From NCBI GenBank assembly GCA_005223375.1, contig RXOD01003916.1:1-37460 (forward strand): a stretch of 37,460 nt of DNA, given 5' to 3'. A program made the translations under genes and the position numbers. Source of the DNA: Amoebophrya sp. AT5.2. Lineage: Eukaryota; Sar; Dinophyceae; Syndiniales; Amoebophryaceae. This document shows positions 10,229 to 21,089 of the stretch, piece by piece; the first letter of the stretch is position 1; every line of letters starts with the position of its first letter. The notes under the pieces are model-generated. The model did no database searches and was not told the DNA's origin. It saw nothing but the letters and a program-made list of their open reading frames with translations.

Positions 10229-12088
10229 ATGCATCGATCAGTGTCTCTTTCGATCTACCACTTTTCACTGCCACGTCGATCAATCTTGGAAATCGTCGTG
10301 TGTGTCATAGTTTTTATCGGAACTTCTACCGGACAACAGGCCTCCTGTGCGGGCGGAGATCAACGTCTGACCTGCGGTGCGTCGACAGCGGAACGCGCGC
10401 GCAAATTTCTCCTGGCCGCTGGCATGGCGATGACTGGCGGGCCCGTCGTGTACGCGTCCACGACTTCGCGAACGTCAGCACGGGAGCGACCGCAGTCTGT
10501 AGTATTCAACAGCTTCCTCGCCGCCTCCAAAAAAGCAGAGGTCCGCGAGTACGTTGCCGCGCTGAAGAAAAACTCCTTCTTGAAGGGCATCGTCGTGAAA
10601 GACATCTTCGCCGACGGCGACGAGGACGAGGACGACGACGAACAAGTGCTAGGCGCCTCTCCACTGGATGCCGAAGGCAACAACGGTGGAAGAAAGAAAT
10701 TCTACCTGAAAACAGAACCAGAGGACGGTTTGGGTGGCAATAGCAACAGCAGTACAACTTTCGCTACTGGCGAAATGTCGGAAGTAGAAGAAGAGAAGAA
10801 GCAGAGCCCAGACCTGCGGGCTTCAACGCGCGGCCAAAGTGTCCCACTTCCATCGATCGCCGAGACGCTTGCGCGGCTGCCTCAGCTCCTCGCGTACGCG
10901 CCCGAAATGGCCGTGACGGACGGCGCGAAGACGTTCAATTATCGCGGTGGAAAGGTTTCGCCCCTCCTGCCGATGTGGACGTGGTACCCCGGGCGGCACT
11001 ACGGCGGCTTTGCTGCACCTTCCAATACTTCCACTTCCACTTCGGAAGGTAAAATACTCGTACCCCCTCCCAAAGCATCGACAGCCGCGTCCTCGCTCGC
11101 CCTCCGCCGTCCAAAACAAGCGTCATCGTGCATCGACGGGGCTGCCGACGCCGCTCGACCTGCCGATTTCCATTGGTCGGCCAGGCTGAGGACGTTCATT
11201 CCCGCACATTGTGTGCCGCAGACAAGAGGGGGACAGGAGGACAGCCACAGCGGCAAAAGAAAGCAGGGAAACCGAAATCGAAATTACCCAGGTGGTGTGG
11301 CAAGAACAACATCGTCGTTGACTTCGGTTGCTGTCGGTCGCTCCCTGATGGAGGACGGCCCGTGGAAAGTGCGGGTCGTGGACGCAACCCTCCTGCCGCA
11401 CTCTGAGGCGTGGCTCTGGCTGCTGGCCGCGGGGCACTTCGGGGAGCGCGTCGAGCTGGTCGTGCAGCCCCGGTCAGAGGAGCCCCTTACCATTTGCGAG
11501 GGGGGGTCCCATTATGATTTCGACATTTTAGGTCTGCGTGCGCACGGCCGCTTCTTCTGGTTCGGGTGTGCGTTCGGTCCAGAGGAGTTGCAGGCGGTCC
11601 GCCGCTTCCGCGCTCTTTTTCAGACGCTTTTGGACACGGCGGAAACTTCTCCCGGCAGCAGTGTCGATTGGGATGAAGAAGAACCCACCGCACCGCCCCC
11701 GCCCAAGGTGCTGCCGGAGACACCGCACAGCAGGCGGGTCCGGCGGGAGTTGCGAGCCATTGTTTTCCGCTCTTTTCTCAATAATGCGGGACGGAAGGAG
11801 AGCTCCAATCCGTCGGAGCTCGAACCGCGGAGACAGCCGGGGAAAACAAGAAATTGTTCTTCGACGTCCGGGAAGAAGGACGAAGAGGCCAAGAAGGAGT
11901 ATCATTACCGGTACCCGTTCGCCACACTTTTTTCGGTCTCGTTGCTGTCGACGGGACGCTGCGACGGCCGGGATCAGGACGCTGCGATCTACGAATTCGT
12001 TTCCGAAGCCCGCAGTCCACATCAAGCGGATTTTCTCAACAAATACGACGTCGGGTATGGAAAGATCGGCGACGACGTCCAGGAGTAG
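10229..12088 (+). CDS. Unrecognised 619-residue protein just downstream of the dual helicase
   Basis: The ATG at 10229 is 34 nt after the helicase stop; the frame runs to a TAG at 12086-12088. The N-terminus as read (about 20-35) is hydrophobic and could be a signal or membrane segment, but may be translated UTR or intron. From about residue 65 the composition matches the helicase gene: Ala/Arg-rich, with an acidic run near 130-137 and low-complexity spacers. More ordered blocks lie at about 205-255 (Trp/Tyr-containing) and about 375-470. I recognise no domain. The frame could instead be a 3' exon of the helicase gene: a GT at 10189 and the acceptor-like CCGGACAACAG near 10338 would join in phase and skip the helicase stop. 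An 8-bp hairpin (10203-10210 with 10230-10237) lies in the gap. Confidence 0.6.
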   Translation: MHRSVSLSIYHFSLPRRSILEIVVCVIVFIGTSTGQQASCAGGDQRLTCGASTAERARKFLLAAGMAMTGGPVVYASTTSRTSARERPQSVVFNSFLAASKKAEVREYVAALKKNSFLKGIVVKDIFADGDEDEDDDEQVLGASPLDAEGNNGGRKKFYLKTEPEDGLGGNSNSSTTFATGEMSEVEEEKKQSPDLRASTRGQSVPLPSIAETLARLPQLLAYAPEMAVTDGAKTFNYRGGKVSPLLPMWTWYPGRHYGGFAAPSNTSTSTSEGKILVPPPKASTAASSLALRRPKQASSCIDGAADAARPADFHWSARLRTFIPAHCVPQTRGGQEDSHSGKRKQGNRNRNYPGGVARTTSSLTSVAVGRSLMEDGPWKVRVVDATLLPHSEAWLWLLAAGHFGERVELVVQPRSEEPLTICEGGSHYDFDILGLRAHGRFFWFGCAFGPEELQAVRRFRALFQTLLDTAETSPGSSVDWDEEEPTAPPPPKVLPETPHSRRVRRELRAIVFRSFLNNAGRKESSNPSELEPRRQPGKTRNCSSTSGKKDEEAKKEYHYRYPFATLFSVSLLSTGRCDGRDQDAAIYEFVSEARSPHQADFLNKYDVGYGKIGDDVQE

Positions 12089-14091
12089 CATTAGCAAGCA
12101 CTGCAAGTTTCAGTGAGAGTAATAGAAGTAGCAAAAAAAAGTACTGAAGAGAATTCCGCCAACAGCGATATTTTGATGTACGGAGCTTCTCACACGGATA
12201 TCATCATCGAAGAATCAATATCGTTGAAGATCGAAACAATGAAAGAATATCACTGACTGGCGGCTTTTTACAAAAGTCCCCGGTGCTGATATTTTGAACT
12301 CCGTTGATCCCCGTAGTTCTGGTGCCATCCAGAACCTAATTGGCGAAAAAACCGCGCCCGGAGCTCGTTTTATCGACACAGATATCATCACCGAAGAAAC
12401 AATATCATTGAAGATTGAAACAATGAAAGAACATCACTGACTCTGACTGGTAGTTCTGTCATTTCTTTAGATCCTACCGCGCAACAAGTGGGAGAGGCAA
12501 GGCATAGGCGGCGCTTGACTTCAGATCACAAAGCACACTCATGTAGTAGAAGGTGCAGGGAAGATGCGTGCTGATGAAGCGCCGCGCTGTACTCAGCATG
12601 ACTGGGGTCTCATAGCCTCACCATCTTCTGCGTTTCGTTACCTCGCGAACATGCACCCAGATTCGTGCCTCATTTGGTGACTCATAGCGATAGGCTTTCT
12701 GCGTCTCAGAATGAAAGACTATCTGGTGTCAGGAAAAGAAAACTGGTATGAGATGAAGTCGCCTTACGTCAATGCGATGAAGCAAATGGTTCAAAGTCAT
12801 GGGATGCTGTGACGTTAGCGTTCCCCGGGGCTTCCACTTCGGTCCATCGGATCGTGAAGATTATCCTAACCATCAGCTGACTTCACACATACTCTCCTCT
12901 TTCCCGCGAAGATTGTGAGGATCATGCTATCCCGATCGACTTAAGGCAAGGCTGATCTTTCCTTACCCATGATCATGATCGTGAGCGTGGTGATGCATGT
13001 TTAGCATCGTGCGCGTGGTGAAAATGAAACGAATCGCTTCGTCCATCCTGAAGCTGGTCCGGTAGCAAAAGATTTATTTTAAATCATTTAGGAGTCAACC
13101 ACCATAAAGTAACACCATTTCAACACGACAACTTATTGGTGGAATCGAATTGGACAAGGACACGAGTAAGATACCGCTTTTATAACTGTTGCAAGCTACA
13201 ACTAGCTTTGAAGACCTTCTAAATATTCTTTATGCGTAGAGGCCTTACCTTGAGACGTTTGTTTCCCCGTTTTGCGCTTTTTGATTTGCCCGACTCGCCA
13301 TCACTGATCCGTTCCGTAGTGCAGTACGTAGGTATCAGTATCGATCCTATTTTGTGCACGCCTTTCGAAATAGTAAATCAACACTGGAAAGAACTACCGT
13401 GGGTAGCACCATCCCAACGGAATCAATCGGAACCAAAAGCAAGCACGCGAACATGAAGAGAGGCCCTCGGGCTTCCTTGTAGTACACTGATCGCCCCTTC
13501 TCTACTTTCTCGCTCGAGGCGAAAGCTTTCTCACACTCTAGAAGCCGCAACCACTACCAAAAATCCTTTTAAAAGAGCGCACAAAACCTAAACCGCCACA
13601 CAAGCAGCAATAACTAAGTAGTACATCAACACAATTTTTTTTTGATATCTCGTGGCGAAAAACAAAAAACCGGAGGAAAATGGACGCGCAGTTTTTCTGC
13701 CTGAAGGATGTTAAGGGTTGAATGAATAAACCCAGGCTTAGGTCCAGGCGTAGGCTTTGTGGGAGCCCTTTCTGTCGCTTTCCCGTTCAGGAGCTAGGAT
13801 CAGCAGAAATCAGTTCTGAAGCACGTCCCTCCGAGAAGGCTGCGGCCTCTTGTGTGTGGTTTTTCGCAGCCCGGCATACTTTGCAGCCATAGGAACAAGC
13901 CAGCGAGTGCCCTGCTATTGGTGTCGGTTTGTCGAACAGGACCAAGTGCGGCCTGATGGACCCTTGTTAGTCGGTTCTTGCTGGGCGATGACCCTGAAGT
14001 CGGGTGTTCCGTTATAGCGATTTAGCGACTAGGCCCAAAAAAGAACCTGCAGCACAATCGGATCGCTGGGTCTTTTCATTCAACTTGTAAG
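12089..14091. other. Non-coding stretch between genes
   Basis: About 2 kb, AT-richer than the flanking genes, with no convincing frame. A 74-codon ORF at 13232-13456 has no coding character I can defend. The stretch holds the 80-bp duplication listed separately. The last 100 bases lead into the first zinc-finger exon and may contain an unrecognised 5' exon or promoter. Confidence 0.6.
12182..12450 (+). repeat. Imperfect direct repeat of about 80 bp, two copies
   Basis: Copy 1 is about 12182-12260 and copy 2 about 12360-12450. Both share the order GGAGCT, GATATCATCA, CGAAGAA, CAATATC, TTGAAGAT and GAAACAATGAAAGAA, ending in ATCACTGACT. By eye they are about 85% identical, with a few substitutions and a small insertion at the end of copy 2. 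The spacing is about 180 bp. No encoded product is evident; the repeat may be in a 3' UTR or be a remnant of a dispersed element. Confidence 0.85.
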
Positions 14092-16810
14092 GATGAGATC
14101 GACCAGGAGAAGTGCCAGATCGTGGACCATCTCGGCAAAGAGTTCTGCTGCAAGTATGAGGAGTACTGCCCCGAGAAGTGGCGCATCCTCGCCGAGCCGT
14201 GCTACTTCGAAAACCGTTGGAACGCGAACTGGGACCACCACGTAACTCGAGACAGTTCTGCTTTTTGCGGCTTCTATCTTCTGTCTGCTATCTTGAACAA
14301 AGTAGGGGGTAGCAAGCTAGTAAGTATTTTACAACCACCTTCCTCAGGTGTACTGCTTGGTGTGCGAAAAAATGGCGGGGAACGACCACGTGGCGTCCAA
14401 CAATTACGGGGGATAGATCAAGCCGCACTTAGTTATATAACGTGTACGAATACTTGTTCGATGCACTTTCTTATAACCCAATGTAGTCAAGCCATTGGAC
14501 TTGGCAGAGCGCGACGAGTTCGGGTGTTCCGTATGCTTTTTGTCTGCCGCAGGCGGACCGTTGCACTTTGCCAGGTTATCGGAACAGTCTGCCGTCTCCG
14601 TCTATTGGTGACTTCGGGTCGTAGTTGTTCTCGTGACGTAGGAAATAAGTAACCTTTCGCATGCATTATACATAGCTTGGCGATGGCTTTCTTGGTCCCC
14701 CGTCTTTAGCGAAAGCACCGCGACAAGATTCGGTCGAACGGCCAGCAATTCCGCGACCAATACCGCGCGGCGATCACGAGTGGGAAAATTTGCTTCCCCA
14801 CCGACGGCCTCAACAGGCGCGACCGCAACGGGAGCGTCATCCCGCCGACCGAAAAGGAAGAACACGCGGACGGTACTTATCTAGTATGATGGAATTGGAA
14901 ACAGAACCAGCCAGACGCTTGTGAGTATGTTTAGCCTACATCATGCTGGAGGACGAGGAGACCATCTGCCACCTACCGTCGTCTACTGCTCCACAAAAAC
15001 AAAATCAAACTGACAGCTTTCGCAACATTCTCACAGCCCCTCCCCCTGCCGAAAAGGACCCGAACTTCGTGCCGACGCCGCTGAAGGCTCCTCCTGCTGG
15101 TGGTATGAATCGGCCGGGTGGCGGCGGTGGCGGTACTGGTGATGTGGGACCGATCTGTGACGACGTGGACATGATGACTGACTATGACGCGGGGGTAGCT
15201 ATTCCGGAAGATCGGGCAGCAAGAGCAACTGTTCTTTGTGTTTTATAATCTGGCATCGCCTTGAATACCACCGCCCGCAGGAACATGCGGCGTGGGCCCA
15301 GTTCTCGTACGGGAAGAAGGTAGGCGGGTCCGCTTCTTCAAGAAGACGCATCTTGCTACTAGGAGCGCGCCCCTTTGATCGATCTCTTTTGTCAGCTCAG
15401 CTTCCCAGCTAGTAGAATTTCGCGGCTCAATACCAATAGTAAGTTTGTACTTGTGCCTTCCTGAAAGCAATGAATAGCCAGCTCGCTCCTGCATACTGGC
15501 GAGCAGCTGCAACGGTTGATGCCGGTGGATTTCCGCGGCCGCCTGATTCCCCGCGACGAGTACGAGTGGAAAGGCTCCATCGACGGGTACCAAGACTACA
15601 TCCGCGAGCTCTACAAAAACCCTCAGTTCTACGAAGTCTTCGACCACAACGTACTGCATTTATCAGCTGTTGCTTTTGATGATGATGCTTACTGATTTTT
15701 GTGAATATCGATCCTGCTTTCCCGTCGCGGCCTCCAATGCCCGAAGAAAAGATAAAGTGATATTTTGCAACGACGCAGGGATGGCCAGCTTTGCGGTGTC
15801 GGTTGTGTCCCAACATCACGAAGATCAACTCGTCCCACACCCCTGGGAGCAACACCCACCGCAAGAACCTGTCCTGCCACCATCCGGGCCAGAAGGTGAT
15901 GGAGCAGCTGCCGTACGGCCAGGCGGCCCGAGATCAAGACAAGTGCAAGAACCTCTTCCCCCCGCTCAGAGGCAGCGACATCAAGGAGGGAGTCCACGTG
16001 CCGCACGGATTCCGATTCTGGGGCAACATTAAGGTCGTGGTGCTAATAAATATTGCATTGCTGGAGTTGTGCTTTTGAAGTTTTTCATCTCGCAGAGAGC
16101 TATGGTGGCTGTTGGTTTCATCGCCGATGGCCCTGGGCTTTGGTGGACTTTTCTTGCAGGGGTGGCTGCTGATATTTTGCAAGCCAGACCGAGCTATGCA
16201 CACAGCCAGGTCGCTCTTTATAAATATTGTCGAAAAAATACATACAGGACGGATGCCCTGAGCCGGAGGAGGAGCTCGGCACCGCCTCATCGTTCCGCGC
16301 ATCGCAATCGCAAAGCAACTACATGTCTTCAGCGGCCAGCGTCGCGTCCTTCTCGTCGCGGGCTACATCGATGGGTACAACTCTTGTCATCCATGCTACG
16401 GTAGTTCTCGCCAAAACTAGTTTTAGTTCCATCTTCAAACCTATACAGACACATCCTCATACCTCTACCGCTGGGTTCTCATAGTCATACAGCCTTAGAT
16501 TGATAGAATTTCAGCACCGCCGGCGTCGAGCAGCGGGTACGGGAACAGCTACAATTCGAAGCCGGAGGGCTACACGATGCAAAACGAGGACGCGCGGAAC
16601 GTGCAGCTGCGGGCGGAGCTGGAGAAGAAGGACGAGGAACTGAAGGAAACGCATGCGAAACTGGAGATGAAGGACCGTGAGATGGTGAAGCTGCAGGCGC
16701 GAGTGATGTCGTCCGAGATGATCATCGAGAAAAAGGAAAAGGAGCTTGTGGATAAGGACTTCGAGATGGAGGATAAGCTGAAGGACTTAGAACGAGACCT
16801 GACGAATTAG
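14092..16810 (+). CDS. Multi-exon protein with two C2H2-like zinc fingers and a C-terminal coiled coil
   Basis: Exons read from phase and codon character: about 14092-14241, 14348-about 14407, 14710-14872, 14935-about 15194, 15281-15319, 15507-15650, 15779-16033, 16248-16374 and 16515-16810 (TAG). All junctions except 14407/14710 are GT-AG with matching phase. Finger 1 (CLVC...DHVAS...RKH) is split between exons 2 and 3. Finger 2 (CRLC...SHTPGSNTHRK) is in the exon at 15779. Both resemble matrin/U1-type fingers, which usually bind RNA or DNA. The fifth exon is a 39-nt microexon encoding EHAAWAQFSYGKK. The last exon encodes about 75 residues of Glu/Lys/Leu heptad-like coiled coil. No ATG is visible in frame at the first exon, so the start is missing or upstream. 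The exact function is unknown; nucleic-acid binding is inferred from the fingers. Confidence 0.68.
14406..14703 (+). mobile_element. Candidate introner-like intron in the zinc-finger gene
   Basis: Exon 2 of the zinc-finger gene runs into a TAG at 14414 with no usable GT donor before it. The next coding exon begins at 14710, directly after CTTTAG. The interval is bounded by an inverted repeat, ACGGGGGA (14406-14413) and TCCCCCGT (14696-14703). The right inverted repeat is followed by CTTTAG, much as in the intron ending near 28794 (ATCTTTAG). I could not find a clean flanking duplication, so the 5' boundary is unresolved and this is the weakest of the four candidates. Confidence 0.42.
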
Positions 16811-17088
16811 GCCGAAGCTGCAATGTTTGTTGACGTCACGATCCCTTTCAAGGCGGCAGCTCGTAGACGTACACCAGTTTCTCGAGAACCAGTAGGGCCC
16901 AACAGAGACGTGGTTGAGCTAAGACTTTATGCGAAAGCAGAAGCACCACTTAAAAAAATAAGGTAGAAGTAGATACCTCTCCGTGCGCCAGCACCGTAGG
17001 AGTTGTGTACGTGGGTAGGTGTAAGAAAGTGGAAAAGAGCGTCGCCGAATGACGTGACGTCAACGCCGCCCTTCATTTTTTCCTGCTG
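16811..17088. other. Short spacer after the zinc-finger gene
   Basis: No supported coding sequence. It contains a TGACGTGACGTCA-like phrase near 17051-17063 (a CRE-like palindrome, possibly chance) and a pyrimidine run CATTTTTTCC before the next coding exon. No AG acceptor could be placed for that exon, so its 5' edge is uncertain. Confidence 0.4.
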
Positions 17089-17614
17089 TTGTGCGCGGAC
17101 CCAAACAAAATTTACGAGAAATTCAATCCCAGCCAGTTGACGTCCATCCGCGACGTTTTCATCGACGCCGTCAAAATTCACGAGCAGATGCAGAACAAGG
17201 AGGATATTACCGGCAGACTGCCGCAATCGCCGTCGACGGGATCGGGAGAGAAAGGTACCACACTACTTCTCGGAAGTAACTCCGTACGGCTATCGATTAC
17301 CAGCGCGAAACCACCCCACAACAGGATACAACCACGCGCAGCCGCCGCTGCAGACCCCGTCCACGGCGACCGGATCGCCTCCGCCGACCCTCCTGAAGAC
17401 CGCAGACGATTACGACAAAGACAGCTACCGCAGCAAGGACAAATTCTCCAAGTGGGGGGACCTTGACAGGGACAGGTTCTCGACGTGGAAAGACCAAGAC
17501 GACGACAAGTTCGGCACCTGGAGGAACCGCGACGAGCAGAAGTGGACTATGGCAGGACCACGGGCTCAGCTTCCGCTGACATCGTTGAGAAAGTTTTATA
17601 CGTCTAGTACCTAG
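17089..17614 (+). CDS. Two exons of an Asp/Lys/Trp-rich hydrophilic protein
   Basis: Exon A runs from about 17089 (true 5' edge unknown, no in-frame ATG at the beginning) to 17254. A 49-nt GT-AG intron (17255-17303) joins in phase to exon B, which is open to a TAG at 17612-17614. Exon A encodes a helical segment (NKIYEKFNPSQLTSIRDVF). Exon B encodes a Pro/Thr-rich linker and then a Trp-punctuated charged tract (KFSKWGDLD, FSTWKDQDDD, FGTWRNRDEQKW). No known domain is visible. The same Trp/Asp/Lys style recurs in the ORF at 17909-18301, so the two may be one gene joined by an intron I could not define. Confidence 0.5.
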
Positions 17615-17908
17615 AAGTTCTAGTGCGCATTTATTTTAGTACTAGGTGAGTCACAAGCAAGTGCGCGTACTAGAAACAAAGAAAAGCGTTCAGTCTCAGT
17701 CCGCGGCACTGTCAGGAGACTCCAATGTAGCTGGCGGTGCTCCTCATAACATTTAGAACGACAGAACGGGAGAGAGGCACTGAGTCACGCAGCCGCACGT
17801 AGGAGCAGCCCGTGGATGAAAAAATAAGGCTAGAAATGAAGTCTAGCGTCCTTTTGCTGTTTATTCTCGCTAGTTGGCTGAGGTAACATCTCGCGCGCAC
17901 TTCCTTCC

Positions 17909-18301
17909 ATGGGCGACGGCTTTGCCAATCGCCCCGATAAGAACATAGGCTTTGCTCCTGGTCCTGCCAAACGGCACAAGTGGGACAGCGAGGACCTGAA
18001 GTCCTCGTCGAGCAAAACCACCAGCAAAGCACTGGGCGCGTCGTCGTCGTCGTCTTCCTCCTCTTCTGCGAGTGCGAGCCCGCCGTCGCCCGCCGGGAAC
18101 GAACGGGAGCCGGAGCCGGCGCCGGAGATGCCCAACGAGAACGCCTCTTGGGACGCCAACGAGAACGCCATCGAAAAACCGGAACAAGAGGAACGGGAGA
18201 TGAACGACAATTGGACCTGGAACAGCTGGGGGGACAGGGACTGGAAGGGCTGGGGCAGGGAGGACTACGATGACTGGTGGAAGAACGAAAAGGAAAAGTA
18301 A
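17909..18301 (+). CDS. Low-complexity Ser-, Glu- and Trp-rich protein or 3' exon
   Basis: An ATG-initiated frame of 130 codons. It has an N-terminal segment (MGDGFANRPDKN), a polyserine run from a (TCG)n-like microsatellite near 18038-18070, a Glu/Pro/Asn-rich stretch and a C-terminal Trp-rich tail (NDNWTWNSWGDRDWKGWG). No catalytic motif is visible. The frame on the minus strand is also open here because the codons are GC-rich, but amino-acid bias favours the + strand. It may be the last exon of the gene at 17089; the AG at 17879-17880 is a possible acceptor. Confidence 0.5.
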   Translation: MGDGFANRPDKNIGFAPGPAKRHKWDSEDLKSSSSKTTSKALGASSSSSSSSSASASPPSPAGNEREPEPAPEMPNENASWDANENAIEKPEQEEREMNDNWTWNSWGDRDWKGWGREDYDDWWKNEKEK

Positions 18302-21089
18302 GGCCGAGACGGCGGAGCCTTCCTCTAATTCGACTCGCGAAATAAACAAGAAGACAAGCCAGGGGGGTAATCGAGAAACTGGCTCTTCGTTTATGCCGTC
18401 CAAGTCCAGCCAGCGAACCAATTCGGGTGGGCGTTGATTTCGCTTGGGAAAACGACACTTACCGGCACATACTAAGCAATCAGTCTCACGCGAGTCATAG
18501 AATGCAACTGCAAATCTTACGGAAATAAAAAAGTAATCGCGTTTCATCATCCCATGCTCGAAAAACATCTTTAGCGCGCACGTTGTGTTTTGCACCTACC
18601 ATGCTTCTAGTTCTGCTGCAGCCAGCTCGAGCACTGTTCGCGTCAAGTGCGCGCGTCATTTCATCGGGAAGCGAGAAATTCATCCAGATGCCTCCGAACC
18701 AACGCAGGACGGCCGTGCTGCTCTTGCTTCATCATCTTGACAAACCGGACCTATCAGATCCAAACAGTGGCATGCGCCTCGCTTCTTTGTCCCACCAACG
18801 AACCTGTGTTCTAAGCCGTGTGCTTCCATGCTTCCCGTTTGGCAGTTGGCTGGTGAGGTCACCGATGAGGGACTCCTGCAATTTACTTACTTATCTTGCG
18901 GCTTTCCACCCCGGGCCCGGGGCAGATAGATTATAAGTCGCTAACGCCAATGGAGGGGCGCAAGGGCCCAGCGAGTGAATCACTTGGGTGCTGATATTGA
19001 ATGTTCGCAGGCCTTTTCGTCCTCTCTTGTTTTGAAGTAAATGCAAACGCGAATGATGGGAGCGAATCCGCGTCAACGAATGGGACTCGGATTGGCGTCT
19101 GGCCGTGGATACGCGTTGGGAGAAACGACACTACTTGCCGAAGTCTTGCCAGGTAGTCTTCTCCAGGGCGGGGAAGAAATTAGACGAAACTGACGAGGAG
19201 AGTGGCTACGTGGAGCACAGCGCAGCCGTGCGGGACAAACGGGGCAACTCCGACCGCGGACGAACAAGACTGAGGACGCTGCTCTGGTCACGCTGGAGGC
19301 GGACAAGTTGAGTACTGCGCTAGTGCTTGGGCATCGCCTCGAGAGTGCAACGAATTAGCGACCAAGTTAGTCCATCTGTCGAGCCACTGGCTACTTACTT
19401 ACGAGGAAAGCTGTTGCATATCTTGCGAAGACTCGCGGATACGTTAGCAGCTGCTGCGCGTGGCCATTTCTGTGAGGGGAGTCCTTGCCTCTCAGGCGGC
19501 CGCATTCAGAAGGTCGCGCCTCCGTTTGTTCGCCTCTAGACTTCACCCGCGGAACTGCAGAGTTGGGCAATTTTACGGCATGCGGATGCAGCACTCCCCT
19601 GCGAACGTTGGAAAACCTCTCGCGATGATGTGACCTAGACTGCCGCACAGCGAGCTGGCTTTTCCGTCCTCTATTTTAGTCGCCATTTGAGCAAAGCCTT
19701 TAGATTCATTCGAAGGATGGGACAACAGGTGGACTTTTTCAACCTTTAAAAAAACGACGGGAACAGCACTCCTCCCGCCAACCAAGCGGCCGGCAAGCGA
19801 TAGCCACGACCACAAGCCGCAAGAGGAAGGCGAGGGCTTTGTGTACACACGCGGCGGCGATCGTGTCTGTGTGTCACGGTCAGCAAGCTCCAAGCCGCGC
19901 AGAGCAAGATGGTAGCTTTGGGATCTCCGGATCGACATGAACGCGGCCAACGCGGCGGAAGGGTTGAAGCACGGGAGCAGTTTGAAAGGATCGACCAAGA
20001 GTATTGCGCTGCTTCTTCTTTTCCCTTCGTCGCTTCTTTAGGCTATGCAGCCGATGAGTTGCGAGGCGAATAACATTCCCCCGGCAACATTCGTAGCAAC
20101 ACTCTGCAGCAGTCTCGCTCTGGGGGGCAGACGAGAAGCCTTACAGAATAGACGACGAGGAAGTGCTGGCGTTAAGTAAAACGGTAGCTGCTTATGCTTA
20201 TGCACCGGCTCGGTTACAAATTCACAGACGAGGCTGACACCTAGCTGCTGACTTCCTTTTTTACCTGAGGTCGAGCCAATCCCTAGGCCCGGCGCATCGC
20301 CGACGTTTAAGAGACAATCACTCTCAGGCGCGAGTCAGACTGGATTTCGTTCAGGTCCTCGGCACATATTAAATACAGGCTGCACAAGCAACCAACACTA
20401 CTCGAAAGACAACGACTTCGCTTTATTTGTTATTCCTTGATTAGATTTTTCACGCGCTGGCGAGCGTTTTCAAATACGCATAGGCGCCGCCGGCTGGTCT
20501 GGGCGTGCATTTCGCAGGCCGCCACGGCTGGCAGCCTGATATCGCGCGGGGGCTGTTGGCCTTTCCGCAGCGATTCTCTCCTGGCCCGACCAGGATGAGC
20601 GAGCGCGCGCGTTTTCATGACTCGGCACGTTTTCAGAGCACGAAGGAGCCGCGTTGTTCCCGACCTGATGTGGTAGTGGGATCCTGACGTCACCGCTAGA
20701 ACACCCCCACACGCGAACGCAAAAATCGTGGAAGCGATTTGGTATTGTCAGCTCGTGAATGATTAAATCTGAAGATGCTGCTCGAAGTCCGAATCAAGTT
20801 GGCCATCCTCCATCTTGATCGTTCTTCGTCCTAAAACTTTCTCGTGCTGCTGGTCCAATTGTCGTGTCGTTGTTCAGTTCTTGCCAGTGTACGAAAGCAA
20901 CTTCATGAATGTTGATGTGAACTCTATTGTTCGTACTTGAGTTTAAGTACGCTCTACCTTTCACGTAGGACGTACAAAGGCCGGTGGTTGTAGTTTGAGG
21001 AAGCGCAGCACAGAATGAACAAAACGCTGCGCATCCACCTTTCCAATCTAATCTGGGACTCGAGAAACTCCTAGCGACCGCAAAATAAG
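18302..21089. other. Long non-coding stretch upstream of the SNF2/RING gene
   Basis: About 2.8 kb with only short, weak frames on both strands (for example 18601-18936 from an ATG, 19080-19184, and minus-strand frames near 19073-19306). They overlap one another in several frames and lack convincing protein character. No RNA gene was recognised. The final 200 bases should contain the SNF2/RING promoter or 5' UTR. Confidence 0.5.

Noticed and set aside
10203..10237. Hairpin TCGATGCA/TGCATCGA as a bacterial-type terminator
   Set aside because: Not GC-rich, not followed by a T-run, and the surrounding genes are eukaryotic.
14943..15248. Independent ATG-initiated gene of 101 codons
   Set aside because: The frame joins in phase to the preceding exon through a GT-AG intron (14873-14934), so it is better read as an internal exon; its last 18 codons are probably intron.
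14862..15290. GAACACGCGG/GAACATGCGG imperfect direct repeat as another introner boundary
   Set aside because: Canonical GT-AG introns with matching phase explain this interval and keep a protein-like exon between them.
19073..19311. Small gene in the 18.3-21.1 kb spacer
   Set aside because: Three overlapping frames on both strands look equally plausible, a sign of GC-biased non-coding sequence; none has a motif.
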